Origin: Dictyobacter formicarum
GTDB taxonomy: Bacteria > Chloroflexota > Ktedonobacteria > Ktedonobacterales > Ktedonobacteraceae
Assembly (NCBI RefSeq): GCF_016587435.1
Contig: NZ_BNJJ01000033.1
Span: 1-64,000 of the forward strand
Reading direction: 5' to 3'
DNA: 64,000 bases
The translations under genes were made by a program, and so were the position numbers. Below are positions 41,392-49,897 of this stretch, piece after piece. Each line of letters begins with the position of its first letter. The first letter of the stretch is position 1. The notes beneath the pieces were generated by a model. The model was not told the DNA's origin. It did not search any database and saw only the letters and a list, made by a program, of their open reading frames with translations.

Positions 41392-41595
41392 ATGGCTAAC
41401 GTAGAATCAACACGCATTGAAGATTGCTTGAAAGATATGAAATTCCCTGCCAATCGTGCAGAGATTGTTGCCTGGGCTCAGCGCCAGGGTGCTGACGATC
41501 AGATGGTCAGCCAGATGCGCCGCCTCTCCGACAAGTCATATAATTCTGTGAGCGACGTTGTTCGTGCGATGGGATTCAATCAGGGCCAGAGCTAG
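41392..41595 (+). CDS. DUF2795 small protein
   Basis: 67 residues, ATG after AAGGAGG. The DUF2795 pattern is complete: IEDCLKDMKFPANRAEIVAW, then AQRQGADDQMVSQMRRLSD and YNSVSDVVRAMGF. The small three-helix fold is found alone in many soil bacteria, often in stress-associated transcripts. No function is established. The strong ribosome site suggests high expression. Confidence 0.85.
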   Translation: MANVESTRIEDCLKDMKFPANRAEIVAWAQRQGADDQMVSQMRRLSDKSYNSVSDVVRAMGFNQGQS

Positions 41596-41834
41596 TAGAA
41601 CAGCGCTGGTGACTTACGCAATCAACGCTAATAGTGTTTTTGTATCTAATAATCGCCATTTTTTTACACTCCGCCAGTTTTCTACTACCAGGTGCATGTG
41701 TGGTGAGTTTGCCAGGTGCATATGTGGGAAGCTCCAGGGTGGAGTGTTTTGATAGACAAAGATCTTCTGCGTAAAAGAAAACTCTTTTACACAGAAGGTC
41801 CTTTTTTTGAGTTTTGAGCACAAATGTCTATTTT

Positions 41835-42476
41835 TTATTGCTCAGGATATGGCCGCGGTTGCTGTTCATACGGTGTTGACTGCATTGGTGGATAGGACGC
41901 CTGTGGCTGTGCGTATGCATTATTGCCTGGCTGGCTATAAGGAGCCTGTCCATAGCCCGCTCCGGATTGAGCAGGTGGCTGGCCATAGGGAGTCTGCCCA
42001 TAGCTGGCTCCAGATTGAGCCGGGTACTGACCATAAGGAGCCTGGCCATATGGATTGGGCTGCTGAGCAGGATATTGTGGCGCATACGGATTGGCTGGTT
42101 GCTGCTGCTGAGCAGGATACTGACCATATGGGGATGAAGGCTGCTGCTGAGCAGGATACTGACCATATGGATTGGGCTGTTGAGCCGGGTACTGGCCATA
42201 AGAAGTGGCTGGTTGGGAGGGATAGGCAGGTTGCCCATTTTGACCAAATGTTTGAGGCTGCCCAAAACCAGCCGCGCCGGCCCGCGAAGATGAACCCGTT
42301 TTAAAGATGCCAAGTCCCAGTAAGATAAGTCCAACGGCAAGTAGAAAGAGTCCCAGAAGTACATTGTGACCGAAACAAATGATCAATCCGAATAGAGCAC
42401 AGATGGAACCTGAAATGATGCGGCCGACTTTTGGGCCCAGGAAACGATATATTAACCAGACGACTAAACGAACCAT
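41835..42476 (-). CDS. Membrane protein with Pro/Gln/Tyr/Gly-repeat tail
   Basis: 213 residues from the ATG after GGAGG; an ATG 45 bp upstream is less well placed. Two membrane spans at about 15-55 (ISGSICALFGLIICFGHNVL and LGLFLLAVGLILLGLGIF), then a 150-residue tail built from imperfect YGQYPAQQ and YGQAPYGQ units. The tail is low-complexity, like prion-type or condensate-forming sequence, and its repeats are direct at the DNA level as well. Small membrane proteins with such tails are common in actinobacteria and Chloroflexota. Role unknown. Confidence 0.75.
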   Translation of the reverse strand: MVRLVVWLIYRFLGPKVGRIISGSICALFGLIICFGHNVLLGLFLLAVGLILLGLGIFKTGSSSRAGAAGFGQPQTFGQNGQPAYPSQPATSYGQYPAQQPNPYGQYPAQQQPSSPYGQYPAQQQQPANPYAPQYPAQQPNPYGQAPYGQYPAQSGASYGQTPYGQPPAQSGAGYGQAPYSQPGNNAYAQPQASYPPMQSTPYEQQPRPYPEQ

Positions 42477-42829
42477 GCGCTTTTCCTCCACAACGCCATA
42501 TCGCAAAATAAATAGAGACATACTTAGATGAAGACACTATATTTGCAATACCGTGTATATATCCTGTAAAAATCACAGATTTCTACAAGAAGAGACGCAG
42601 TACAATATTTACGCGTAATAAGATGCTGAGGCTTATAATTATTGCATAGTTATGTATAAATGCAATGACCTCGCTGGCGCATACAGTTGTGAATTATAAC
42701 AGATGCTCATTTGGCAGGCAATACAGCATAGTACTAATGCGTGTAAATATTTAAATGAATAAATATTTCATCTGCTCACTGCACGTAAAAATGCACTGAG
42801 CAATTCGCAAGCTGTTATCGTGTGATTGT
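42477..42829. other. Intergenic region, 353 bp, AT-rich
   Basis: Upstream sequence of the repeat-tail membrane protein gene and downstream sequence of the GNAT gene. No clear hairpin, repeat copy or frame is seen. Confidence 0.4.
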
Positions 42830-43405
42830 CTACGTTTCTGGCAGAGGATCAATCTCCAGGCCCATATGATACACATCGATGAACTGGTCGTGCAGGTAGA
42901 ACTCGCGGCTGATGCGCCCCTCCTGGACGAAGCCGGCCTTTTCATAGAGATGAATGGCCGCCAGATTATCGACGCGCACGCGCAAATTAATTTTTCGAAT
43001 AATCCGCGTCTGCCTGGCCCAGCTAATCAAGTATGTGAGCAGATGGCGGCCAATGCCAAGGTTCCAGTATTTGCGCAAAACGCTGACGCCAAACTCTCCT
43101 GCATGTCGTATGCGCGAACGTTTGCCAGTGCTAAAGGTCAGCGTCCCGGCGATCTCGCCCGCAACCTCGGCGACCAGATAAAGGCTGGTTGGGATCGTAG
43201 CGACCTGCTGGAGAAAAGCTCGTTCCTCCTCTACGGTCATCCCAAACTCACCTGGACCGAAAGTAATATTCTCGCTCTCGCCCGCTATCTGCTCAACAAA
43301 AACAAGTAGTTGCTCCGCATCCTCAGGTCGAGCTGGGCGCAATGTAAGCTGGAGATTATTTTTTAGTAGAGTGTGCTGTATGCTCTCAAAAGAGTTATTT
43401 TGCAT
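42830..43405 (-). CDS. GNAT family N-acetyltransferase
   Basis: 191 residues, ATG after GAAGGA. Core segments LTLRPARPEDAEQLLVFVEQ, LYLVAEVAGEIAGTLTF, then motif A FGVSVLRKYWNLGIGRHLLTY with the pyrophosphate loop, and the RVDNLAAIHLYEKAGFVQEG ending, as in YhhY/RimL-type acetyltransferases. Substrate unknown. Monocistronic. Confidence 0.9.
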   Translation of the reverse strand: MQNNSFESIQHTLLKNNLQLTLRPARPEDAEQLLVFVEQIAGESENITFGPGEFGMTVEEERAFLQQVATIPTSLYLVAEVAGEIAGTLTFSTGKRSRIRHAGEFGVSVLRKYWNLGIGRHLLTYLISWARQTRIIRKINLRVRVDNLAAIHLYEKAGFVQEGRISREFYLHDQFIDVYHMGLEIDPLPET

Positions 43406-43636
43406 GAATAATCCTTCTCAATATATATGCTGTAGCAGATATTAGCAGAGATTATCGCATGGATAATACCGCCTTGCAACTGTGGCAGCAATACTGCTAA
43501 GCACTGGCAGAAACTCTTCCTCTTTTTGGGTGGCCGGAGGAATAGTGTGAGTGTGCGAGCATGTTTCGTATGCTTGCCGAGCATTGTGGAGGAGATGCAT
43601 TTTTCTTCTCCACACATAACATAAGGAGAAACGATA

Positions 43637-44005
43637 GTGTATAAGCCTGTGAACCGTGTGCGCAGTATTTGTGTCCATGTCTCAAACATGTCGAATGCCA
43701 TTCAATGGTATAGTGATCTGCTGGGAACGCCTGTTTCTACTCCCAGTCACGAAGGAACTATTTATGATCTACCATTGCAGCCTGAGGGGTTGGGATTGAT
43801 GCTTGACGCCAATACTGCGCTGACGGAGGCTGATGGGCGGCATCCACTCTTCCTGCTGGAAACAGAAGATATTCAGGCTATGTATCACTTCCTGCGCGAG
43901 AAGCAAGCAGAGATTTGCAGCGAGATTCAGGACATCGGTAGCGTCTATTTCTTCGCCTTCAAAGACCCCGATGGCAATATCCTGATGGCTTGCCAGCCAA
44001 AGTAA
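43637..44005 (+). CDS. VOC (glyoxalase-like) protein
   Basis: 122 residues; GTG start with AAGGAG 8 nt upstream. Single VOC fold made of two beta-alpha-beta-beta-beta halves: RVRSICVHVSNMSNAIQWYS at the N-terminus with a metal-site histidine, LGLMLDANTA in the middle, and the terminal IGSVYFFAFKDPDGNILM with FKDPDGN, the family hallmark. Such small proteins include dioxygenases, lyases and resistance proteins; substrate unknown. Confidence 0.88.
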   Translation: MYKPVNRVRSICVHVSNMSNAIQWYSDLLGTPVSTPSHEGTIYDLPLQPEGLGLMLDANTALTEADGRHPLFLLETEDIQAMYHFLREKQAEICSEIQDIGSVYFFAFKDPDGNILMACQPK

Positions 44006-44148
44006 AGAACGCGCTGGCCTTGATCTGGTTGTGTAGAGAGGAATCAACAGATTCCATCTAGTGGTTGACGCTAAAAGCGATTTAGTGGAGAATGCGGAAA
44101 CATATTTGTATAAACAAGCAAAAGTTGTTTGGCTGAAAGGAAGTTTCT

Positions 44149-44675
44149 TTGTCCTCTATATATACTCTACGACCGGTCGAGGCTGGAGATTTGACGTTTC
44201 TCTGGGATATGCTGTACGAAGCGGTCGCCGTTGACGAGACGATGCGTGCGATTGGACGCGAGCAGGCTCTTTCCTTACCAACCAACCAGAAATATCTGGC
44301 TGGCTGGGGAGAGAAGGAGATACTGGCTGGATTGCCGTTGATGCCCGGCAGGTGCCGCTCGGTGCGGCCTGGTATCGGCTCTTTCCCACTGACGCGCCTG
44401 GATATGGCTTTGTCGCAGCTACCATTCCAGAGCTGACGATTGGGGTGCACGAGAAAGCTCGTGGATTGGGCGTTGGGGGTGCGCTGCTGCAGGTCCTCCT
44501 GCGTGCCGCATCTGAGCAGGGCAGGCCAGCCCTCAGCCTCTCCGTTGATCGCAAAAATCCCGCGCTGCGGCTTTATGAGCGCTACGGGTTTCGCGATGCA
44601 GGCATCTCGCAGCCTCACGAGTCATCCGTAACTCTGATTGCCACATGCGAACCAGATACGCAAACGCAACACTAA
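44149..44675 (+). pseudogene. GNAT acetyltransferase with a frameshift
   Basis: The first part starts at TTG after AAAGGAAG and reads YTLRPVEAGDLTFLWDMLYE through NQKYLAGWGEK; the remainder is in the next frame: DTGWIAVDARQVPLGAAWYR, then motif A VHEKARGLGVGGALLQVLL and LYERYGFRDAG. The two halves join at about 44316, where the G-run in GAGAAGGAG appears to be one G short; adding one G gives a continuous 176-residue GNAT. It could be a real inactivating deletion or a sequencing error; the two halves look otherwise undecayed. Confidence 0.75.
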
Positions 44676-44748
44676 AATTGCGGCCATCGTCATATTTTCT
44701 CTTTTATTGTTGCTTTTGCGCGATGGAATGGTGGAGAGGCATAGCTCT

Positions 44749-45207
44749 CTAAGTGTCTTTCTCGGCGAGCTGTTGGATATATTGATTTCTGTCCAGCAGG
44801 AGTTTATGCATATAGTGAGTGAGGAAGAACACCTCGGCCAGCCTGCCGAGTATCCCTAGAGGAGCACGGAAGGTGAAGGTGTCGCACATCAAGGTACTAC
44901 CGTTGGTCAGAGAACGGAATTCGTGTATATGCATAATCTCTTGAAAGATGCCCTGTACCATTTCATCAACGAAGCGCGTTGGCCGCTCATAGGCGGTGAT
45001 CTTCGAGGTCAGGTGCTGCTTCACCCCAAAATGCACCGCCTCCCAGGTCACGACATCTCCCAACTGCATCAAACCTGATGTCACGCCCGCGATAGCACGC
45101 TCACGCGTGTGGCTCATAGAACCACTATGGGTATCAACGCTGATCGAGAGATCGAAGCAACGCTCAACAGGAGCTTTTATCAAAGTTTCTAAATAAATAG
45201 TTGGCAT
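44749..45207 (-). CDS. SRPBCC family protein
   Basis: 152 residues from MPTIYLETLIKAPVERCFDL. START/Bet v1-like fold: the first strand, then DLSISVDTHS, GLMQLGDVVTWEAVHFG, ERPTRFVDEMVQGIFQEIMH near residue 80, and a final long helix ending the chain. Proteins of this form are the cell division inhibitor-type SRPBCC group; they bind hydrophobic ligands or act with NAD-binding partners. No partner is adjacent. The next feature on the right is a large hairpin. Confidence 0.82.
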   Translation of the reverse strand: MPTIYLETLIKAPVERCFDLSISVDTHSGSMSHTRERAIAGVTSGLMQLGDVVTWEAVHFGVKQHLTSKITAYERPTRFVDEMVQGIFQEIMHIHEFRSLTNGSTLMCDTFTFRAPLGILGRLAEVFFLTHYMHKLLLDRNQYIQQLAEKDT

Positions 45208-45449
45208 ACCTCTATTATAGAGCAAAAAGCTCGTCTAAGGCCACCTACGTTTTCTCGTTACCTGGCGTGGCTTTTCAATACGTTACGCACAACGGTCAGG
45301 AATTGTTGGACCAGGGGAGTGAGGTTTTGTCGCAGCCATACCATGATTGTTTCGATGGAGATATTCTCATATCAAGCTCCACTGGTAATTCCTGTGTGCG
45401 CGGGAAAATCGTGCTGCGCGTCTCGCAATAACGCGACTTCGTGCTACCC

Positions 45450-45495
45450 TCGGCGAGGGAGGGCACGTACCAAAAAACGTGCCCTCCCTCGCCGA
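45450..45495. repeat. Perfect 19-bp hairpin
   Basis: Arms begin TCGGCGAGGGAGGGCACGT and pair exactly across an 8-nt loop (ACCAAAAA). No U-run follows on either strand, although the minus-strand loop carries U5. Located about 70 bp beyond the SDR stop. Likely a REP-like unit or an RNA-stability hairpin. Confidence 0.55.
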
Positions 45496-45566
45496 CAATA
45501 TCCTCTAAAAAACACGTAATTCTCGCCTACTATGGGCAAAAAAGTTGCGCAGACTATTATTTGTGT

Positions 45567-46427
45567 TTATGCGCTTGCGCTCTGGGTGGATTTCTGTTCG
45601 ATCAGTTGTTCAGTGATCTGCCAGAGCTTTTTGGCGGCTTGCTCGTCGTAGGAAGCTTTGGAGGAGGGAGTAGCTTTGCTCTTCTCAAAATATTTGCCGG
45701 TGACGTTGGCGACGTCGGGTGAGGTGGCCAGATAGATTGAGGTCTGGGCTCCCTTTTCGGGTGTGAGCATGACGAGCTTGCTCAGGCGACCAAGCAAGCC
45801 ATCGCCGAAGAAGCCGGTCCCCACGACCCCGGGATGGAGATTGTTGACGGTGACGCCTGTGCCTGCGAGGCGGCGGGCCAACTCATAGGTAAAGAGCGTC
45901 AGGGCCAGCTTGGCGGACCCATAGACGCGCATGGCGCCGTAGCTCTTCTCGCTCTGCAGGTCGTCGAAGTCTATCTTGCCCATTTTGTGGGCCATCGAGC
46001 TGACATTGATGATGCGAGCGGGCGCGCTGGCCTTGAGCAGGTCGAGCAGCAAGTTGGTCAACAGAAAGGGGCCGACATAGTTGGTGGCAAAGGAGTTCTC
46101 AATGCCATCGACGGATTCCTGGCGCTTCGTATACATGGCGCCTGCGTTATTGAGCAGGACATGCAGTTGTGGATACTTTGCCTTGACCTCCTGTGCCAGC
46201 TGGCGCACCGAGGCCAGCGAAGACATGTCGGCGATAAGCAGATCTACCTTATCGTTGCCGCTCAGCCTCTTAATCTCGGCTTGCGCCGCCTCGCCTTTGG
46301 CCCGGTTGCGGCTAACCAGGATCACAGTCGCTCCGCGTTGGGCTAACTCCAGTGCTGTTATCTTACCAATGCCATTGTTTGCCCCGGTGACCAGGCAGAC
46401 CTTGCCTTGCATTTCTGTATTTCCCAT
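45567..46427 (-). CDS. Short-chain dehydrogenase/reductase
   Basis: 286 residues, ATG after AAAGGA. Rossmann fold with CLVTGANNGIGKITAL (residues 10-25), ADMSSLASVRQLA, LNNAGAMYTKR, the catalytic serine in INVSSMAH and YGSAKLAL with the Tyr-x3-Lys pair near 168, then HPGVVGTGF. It is of the retinol dehydrogenase/WW-oxidoreductase-like kind, acting on lipophilic alcohols or ketones with NADP(H). Substrate unknown. Confidence 0.93.
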   Translation of the reverse strand: MGNTEMQGKVCLVTGANNGIGKITALELAQRGATVILVSRNRAKGEAAQAEIKRLSGNDKVDLLIADMSSLASVRQLAQEVKAKYPQLHVLLNNAGAMYTKRQESVDGIENSFATNYVGPFLLTNLLLDLLKASAPARIINVSSMAHKMGKIDFDDLQSEKSYGAMRVYGSAKLALTLFTYELARRLAGTGVTVNNLHPGVVGTGFFGDGLLGRLSKLVMLTPEKGAQTSIYLATSPDVANVTGKYFEKSKATPSSKASYDEQAAKKLWQITEQLIEQKSTQSASA

Positions 46428-46794
46428 GTGGTCATCCTTTCGCTATTCGTTTTATGCTGCATTATGCCAGCTCGTAGGTAAAAGAAGGTTACATAAAATG
46501 ATGAGTAGAACTTCACATATGATAAACAATATCGCTGTGGTTCTATTCCCACATGTTATTTTTACCAGGAAAAATCGAGTTACAGAAACAATAAATTTCA
46601 TTTAAGCATAATAGAGATAAAAGCAGCGAAAAGAAAAGCGATACGTAGATGCAGACGTTAACGTCTGCACCTACGTATCGCTTTTCTTCTTGATTTTTCG
46701 CGTGCCTTGTTGTTAATGGTAATTTGCGCGAAGGTTAGACACTTTTTGGTGCGAAGGGTGGGATTTTGGCGCGAAGGTTGAGCACCTCAACGCG
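46428..46794. other. Intergenic region, 367 bp, with repeat copy F
   Basis: Holds the SDR upstream region, then AATAAATTTCATTTAAGC near 46588, and the 58-bp near-palindrome at 46632-46689. A short direct repeat TTTGGTGCGAAGG/TTTGGCGCGAAGG follows at about 46745-46780. No gene. Confidence 0.5.
46632..46689. repeat. 58-bp near-perfect palindrome, dispersed repeat copy F
   Basis: Two 29-bp halves meet at 46660/46661 with one mismatch. The outer part AAGAAAAGCGATACGTAG is shared with copies A, B and E (GAAAAGCG, CGTAGGTGC), tying it to the dispersed family; the AATTTCATTTAAG end word lies 40 bp to the left. Confidence 0.7.
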
Positions 46795-47424
46795 TCACCG
46801 AAGTTCGCAGATGTAGGACATGGCTGGCTTGCCGTTGAGCGTTAGCTCACCGACGGCGACGAATCCGTTGTGCTCAAGCACCTTGCGCGAGGCCGGATTG
46901 TCCAGCGTGACTCTCGCGCGCAGCCTGGCGAGTCCGTACTCTGTGACGGCGAGCTCACGCACCTTGCGCACCGTCGCTGTGGCCAGTCCCTGCCCCGCGG
47001 CCTTCTGCGCGATCCGGTACCCGAGTTCCGCCGACCCGTCTGCCACTTCGGCCAGGTTCACCCGCCCCACCACCTCGCCGCCCTCGGCCACCAGCAAGTG
47101 GAAGTAATCCGTCCCGGCTGCCTGCCGCTCGAGCAGTTGCGCATGCCGCGTGTCGAACTCGGCGAAGAACTCGTCCCCCCGATCCGGTATCACCGCCGCG
47201 AAGTAGGCCCGATTCTCCCGCTCGAACGCAAGCAGGGCAGGCGCATGGTCGAGGCGGACCAACTGAAGGTCTGGCATAGGTAGTTGGAGGCGCGGTATCG
47301 ATTCCAACCCGGTTCCCCTGTCCTCCTTCGATTCCGTGTGGGCGGGTTTCCCGCCCACGGCCTGCCTACCGATAAAGGAACATTCACCGATCTTTGGCGC
47401 GTCTCGTTCGTCTCGTTCTTCCAT
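46795..47424 (-). CDS. GNAT acetyltransferase (RimJ/RimL-like)
   Basis: 209 residues from the ATG after GGAG; the first 46 residues are not conserved-looking and the true start may be the methionine of MPDLQLVRLDHAP (about 47278). Core: FHLLVAEGGEVVGRVNLAEV, ELGYRIAQKAAGQGLATATV with the acetyl-CoA loop, and RVTLDNPASRKVLEHNGFVA, as in ribosomal-protein alanine N-acetyltransferases. The gene is more GC-rich than its neighbours, a possible sign of transfer. Confidence 0.85.
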   Translation of the reverse strand: MEERDERDAPKIGECSFIGRQAVGGKPAHTESKEDRGTGLESIPRLQLPMPDLQLVRLDHAPALLAFERENRAYFAAVIPDRGDEFFAEFDTRHAQLLERQAAGTDYFHLLVAEGGEVVGRVNLAEVADGSAELGYRIAQKAAGQGLATATVRKVRELAVTEYGLARLRARVTLDNPASRKVLEHNGFVAVGELTLNGKPAMSYICELR

Positions 47425-47715
47425 GTGTTTCTCCCTTTGTCCAATGATGAATTGATAGAACTGCCCCTTGAGTACTAGGCATACTCTATCACCCTGTTGC
47501 AACTCTATATGTAAATACCAACAGTATTCGGCTCATAGCCAGATAGGTTCGCTCCCACAACTTCTCGAATCTTGCTCTTGTTTCTGATCCCCCGAAAAAA
47601 CGCAACTTCGGGGTTGCTTATTGCGGTTTTTTCTGGTATACTCTCGAATAAGCAACCTGAAAGTTGCGTATATAAAAAAGACATGCGCATTTCGCGTCAC
47701 TTGAGAGGAGATCCT

Positions 47716-48177
47716 ATGACCCTTTCTGATCGTATCGAACGAACCATACTTTTGCCCGTCCCGCGTGAGCGTGTCTGGGATGCCGTCACGAAACCAGAAC
47801 AGCTTGCCCACTGGTTTGGGGTAGTGAGTGGTATGGATTTTCGCGTGGGCGGTGCCATCCAACTTCGCTGGGAAAATAAACCTTGCCCCTATCCTGGTAC
47901 GATCGAGGTGATCGAGCCAATACAGCGTTTTGCCTTTCGCTGGCCTTCCTATGCTATTGGTCACCCCGAGATCACATTTGACATCGTACCCAGCACATTG
48001 GTGGAAATTACCCTGGAAGAACGTGCCGAGGGGACTCTTTTGACGCTGGTTGAGTCGGGGTTTGCTTCCCAGCCTCAGCCTGTTCCGGCAGAGGAACTCT
48101 ATCGCGGCAACCAGGATGGCTGGCAAGGGTGCCTGAACGGGTTGCGTGCTTACCTCCAGAGCCAGGAAGTCGTGTAG
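47716..48177 (+). CDS. SRPBCC (AHSA1-like) protein
   Basis: 153 residues, ATG after GAGGAG. AHSA1/START fold: IERTILLPVPRERVWDAVTK, PEQLAHWFG, GAIQLRWENK, VIEPIQRFAFRW near residue 80 and TLVESGF before the long terminal helix. It is followed 85 bp later by an ArsR-type regulator on the same strand, an arrangement common for this family, where the regulator controls the pair. Ligand unknown. Confidence 0.9.
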   Translation: MTLSDRIERTILLPVPRERVWDAVTKPEQLAHWFGVVSGMDFRVGGAIQLRWENKPCPYPGTIEVIEPIQRFAFRWPSYAIGHPEITFDIVPSTLVEITLEERAEGTLLTLVESGFASQPQPVPAEELYRGNQDGWQGCLNGLRAYLQSQEVV

Positions 48178-48262
48178 TGCCTGAGCGGTCCTGGCCCGTT
48201 TGTATTGCTTGTTGGAGGTGATGCACAAGCGCAGTTCACCAAGAAAAGAGGAGAAACAGGTG

Positions 48263-48631
48263 ATGACTGATTCACAGACGCAGCGAGTCTTTCTGGCTCT
48301 CGCTGATCCCACGCGTCGTCTGTTGTTGCAACACTTGTGTGAAGAAGGCTCAGGGACAGCAGCGGGCTTTGCCACCCGTTTGCCTATCACGCGTCAAGCA
48401 ATCATCAAGCACCTGGTGACCTTAGAGCAGGCCGGTCTCGTCACGGCCCGCGAGACGGGTCGGGAGCGGCGGTATGTGCCACGGCCAGAGGCGTTACAGA
48501 CCGTCACGACCTGGATTGGGGCCATTGAAGCCCAATGGGATCAGCGTCTCGCGGCCCTGCGGAGCTATCTGCTTGAGGAACCAAGCACACCATCTGCGCA
48601 GGTGAAAGATCATAGCGCCAGGGAGGAGTAA
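48263..48631 (+). CDS. ArsR family transcriptional regulator
   Basis: 122 residues; ATG after AGGAG (a GTG directly before it is the alternative). Winged helix: RVFLALADPTRRLLLQHL at the N-terminus, LPITRQAIIKHLVTLEQAGL as recognition helix, ARETGRERRYVPRPEAL as wing. No metal-binding cysteine pair is present, which places it in the non-metal group that pairs with SRPBCC genes. It probably regulates itself and the upstream SRPBCC gene. Confidence 0.92.
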   Translation: MTDSQTQRVFLALADPTRRLLLQHLCEEGSGTAAGFATRLPITRQAIIKHLVTLEQAGLVTARETGRERRYVPRPEALQTVTTWIGAIEAQWDQRLAALRSYLLEEPSTPSAQVKDHSAREE

Positions 48632-48863
48632 GCTCCCTGGCACAGAGATCCACCCTTTCATTTCGAGGGGCCCAGCACATCGAGAAGATCACGAGACTGC
48701 GCGAGAGTCGTATGAGAGCCCGCTGATTTCTCTGATGCGACTCATCTGGATGCCGTTCGTCGTTTCGCTCAAACATGTATTGTATGAACAAGAGTAGATC
48801 AGGTCAACTAGATAACCAGAAAAGAGACAGAATAGTAGTGTCTCTTTCTGAAAGGATTGAGCC

Positions 48864-49319
48864 ATGAATAATCAAAATTACACTATAACCTTTACCGTAG
48901 ACCAATCTCCCGCAGAAGTCTTTGCAGCTGTGAACAATGTTCGCGGCTGGTGGGCAGGAGAAATAAACGGAAGTACCGATAAACTCGGCGTGGAGTTTAC
49001 ATACCGCTACAAGGATATTCACTACAGCACGCAGAAGATCACTGAATTGGTGCCAGAGAAAAAGGTTGCCTGGCACGTCCTGGATAGCCAGCTTAACTTC
49101 GTCGAAGATAAAGACGAGTGGACAGACACGAATATAGTCTTTGAGATTACCAGGAAGGACGACAAAACCGAACTTCTCTTTACGCATGTTGGCCTGGTTC
49201 CTACCTTCGCGTGTTACAATAACTGTTCAGGCGCCTGGGGATCTTTAATCACCGAGAGTTTGCACGACCTCATTACCACAGGCAAAGGGTACCCCGCACA
49301 GGGAAAAGGGCTAGATTAA
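48864..49319 (+). CDS. SRPBCC domain protein
   Basis: 151 residues, ATG after AAAGGA. The first strand NYTITFTVDQSPAEVFAAVN, then VRGWWAGEINGSTDKLG, YSTQKITELVPEKKVAWHV and LLFTHVGLVPTFACYNNC describe the AHSA1-like fold. It is a separate family member from the one at 47716. A stem-loop follows the stop and a transposase scrap lies beyond. Function unknown. Confidence 0.88.
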   Translation: MNNQNYTITFTVDQSPAEVFAAVNNVRGWWAGEINGSTDKLGVEFTYRYKDIHYSTQKITELVPEKKVAWHVLDSQLNFVEDKDEWTDTNIVFEITRKDDKTELLFTHVGLVPTFACYNNCSGAWGSLITESLHDLITTGKGYPAQGKGLD

Positions 49320-49351
49320 GGCTGATCTACCAACCCAAATATGCCACTGGA

Positions 49352-49400
49352 TTTGAAGAAAGGGGTCCTTGCCAAATTGACAGGGAGCCCTTTCTTCAAA
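49352..49400 (+). terminator. 13-bp stem-loop after the SRPBCC gene
   Basis: TTTGAAGAAAGGG/CCCTTTCTTCAAA, exact, with a 23-nt loop, 33 bp past the stop. No U-run; it could also be an end of the decayed insertion sequence to its right. Confidence 0.4.
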
Positions 49401-49476
49401 GAGTTTCATATGCGCGCTTGCACCTGGTATCCTCCAGTTGCACCAACATCCCTTTTCGTGAACGGAGTGACGGCCT

Positions 49477-49692
49477 TTACCAAGCGCAATTGTTCACGAT
49501 CTTGGCCTCTCGCCAATCGCGGCAATCAAGCGGAGGTTCGCGAAAAAAGAGGCGCAGATCCCCCGGCAAGGTGGGTTGATTGCCTTTGGCGAATAGGAGA
49601 TACTCGCCGCCAGCCGTCACCACGCTCGTAGGGAACACGGATGGCGAGAATGTCCTCGATGAGCGAGGAGGGAAAACAGGCCTCGAAGACAT
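49477..49692 (-). pseudogene. ISAs1-like transposase fragment
   Basis: In one minus-strand frame, VVTAGGEYLLFAKGNQPTL, then LRLFFREPPLDCRDW, matches the central part of ISAs1/IS4-group (DDE_Tnp_1-associated) transposases. Neither the N-terminal part nor the rest of the catalytic core is present on either side, and no terminal repeats are evident. A relic of an old insertion. Confidence 0.7.
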
Positions 49693-49897
49693 TCATATCA
49701 ATCAGGCAGCAGATCTTGTCATCCGGGTTTTGATGGGTAAACTAGGCATGAAGAAGTTCCTTTCATCACAACCAGAATATATGGTCTTTTTCTGTGTGAC
49801 GAACAGCGAACTTCTTTTGCTCATTGGCCCCCTCTTTTGTCTCAAGAGTTTTTGTACCTTGGTCTAAAGTTGAAAGTATTGGGCGCAAGGTCCGGAC

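Larger units (their letters stand above)
49320..49897. other. Intergenic region, 578 bp, with transposase relic and repeat copy G
   Basis: Contains the stem-loop, the ISAs1 relic, 180 bp without a feature, and just before the ABC gene stop a core word of the dispersed repeat (TTGGGCGCAAGGTCCGGACC, about 49878-49897). Confidence 0.5.

Noticed and set aside
41807..42304. 165-codon plus-strand frame over the repeat-tail membrane protein
   Set aside because: Product of the repetitive DNA; the minus-strand frame has the ribosome site and membrane spans.
47533..48390. 285-codon minus-strand frame over the SRPBCC and ArsR genes
   Set aside because: Covers two well-supported plus-strand genes and has no family match.
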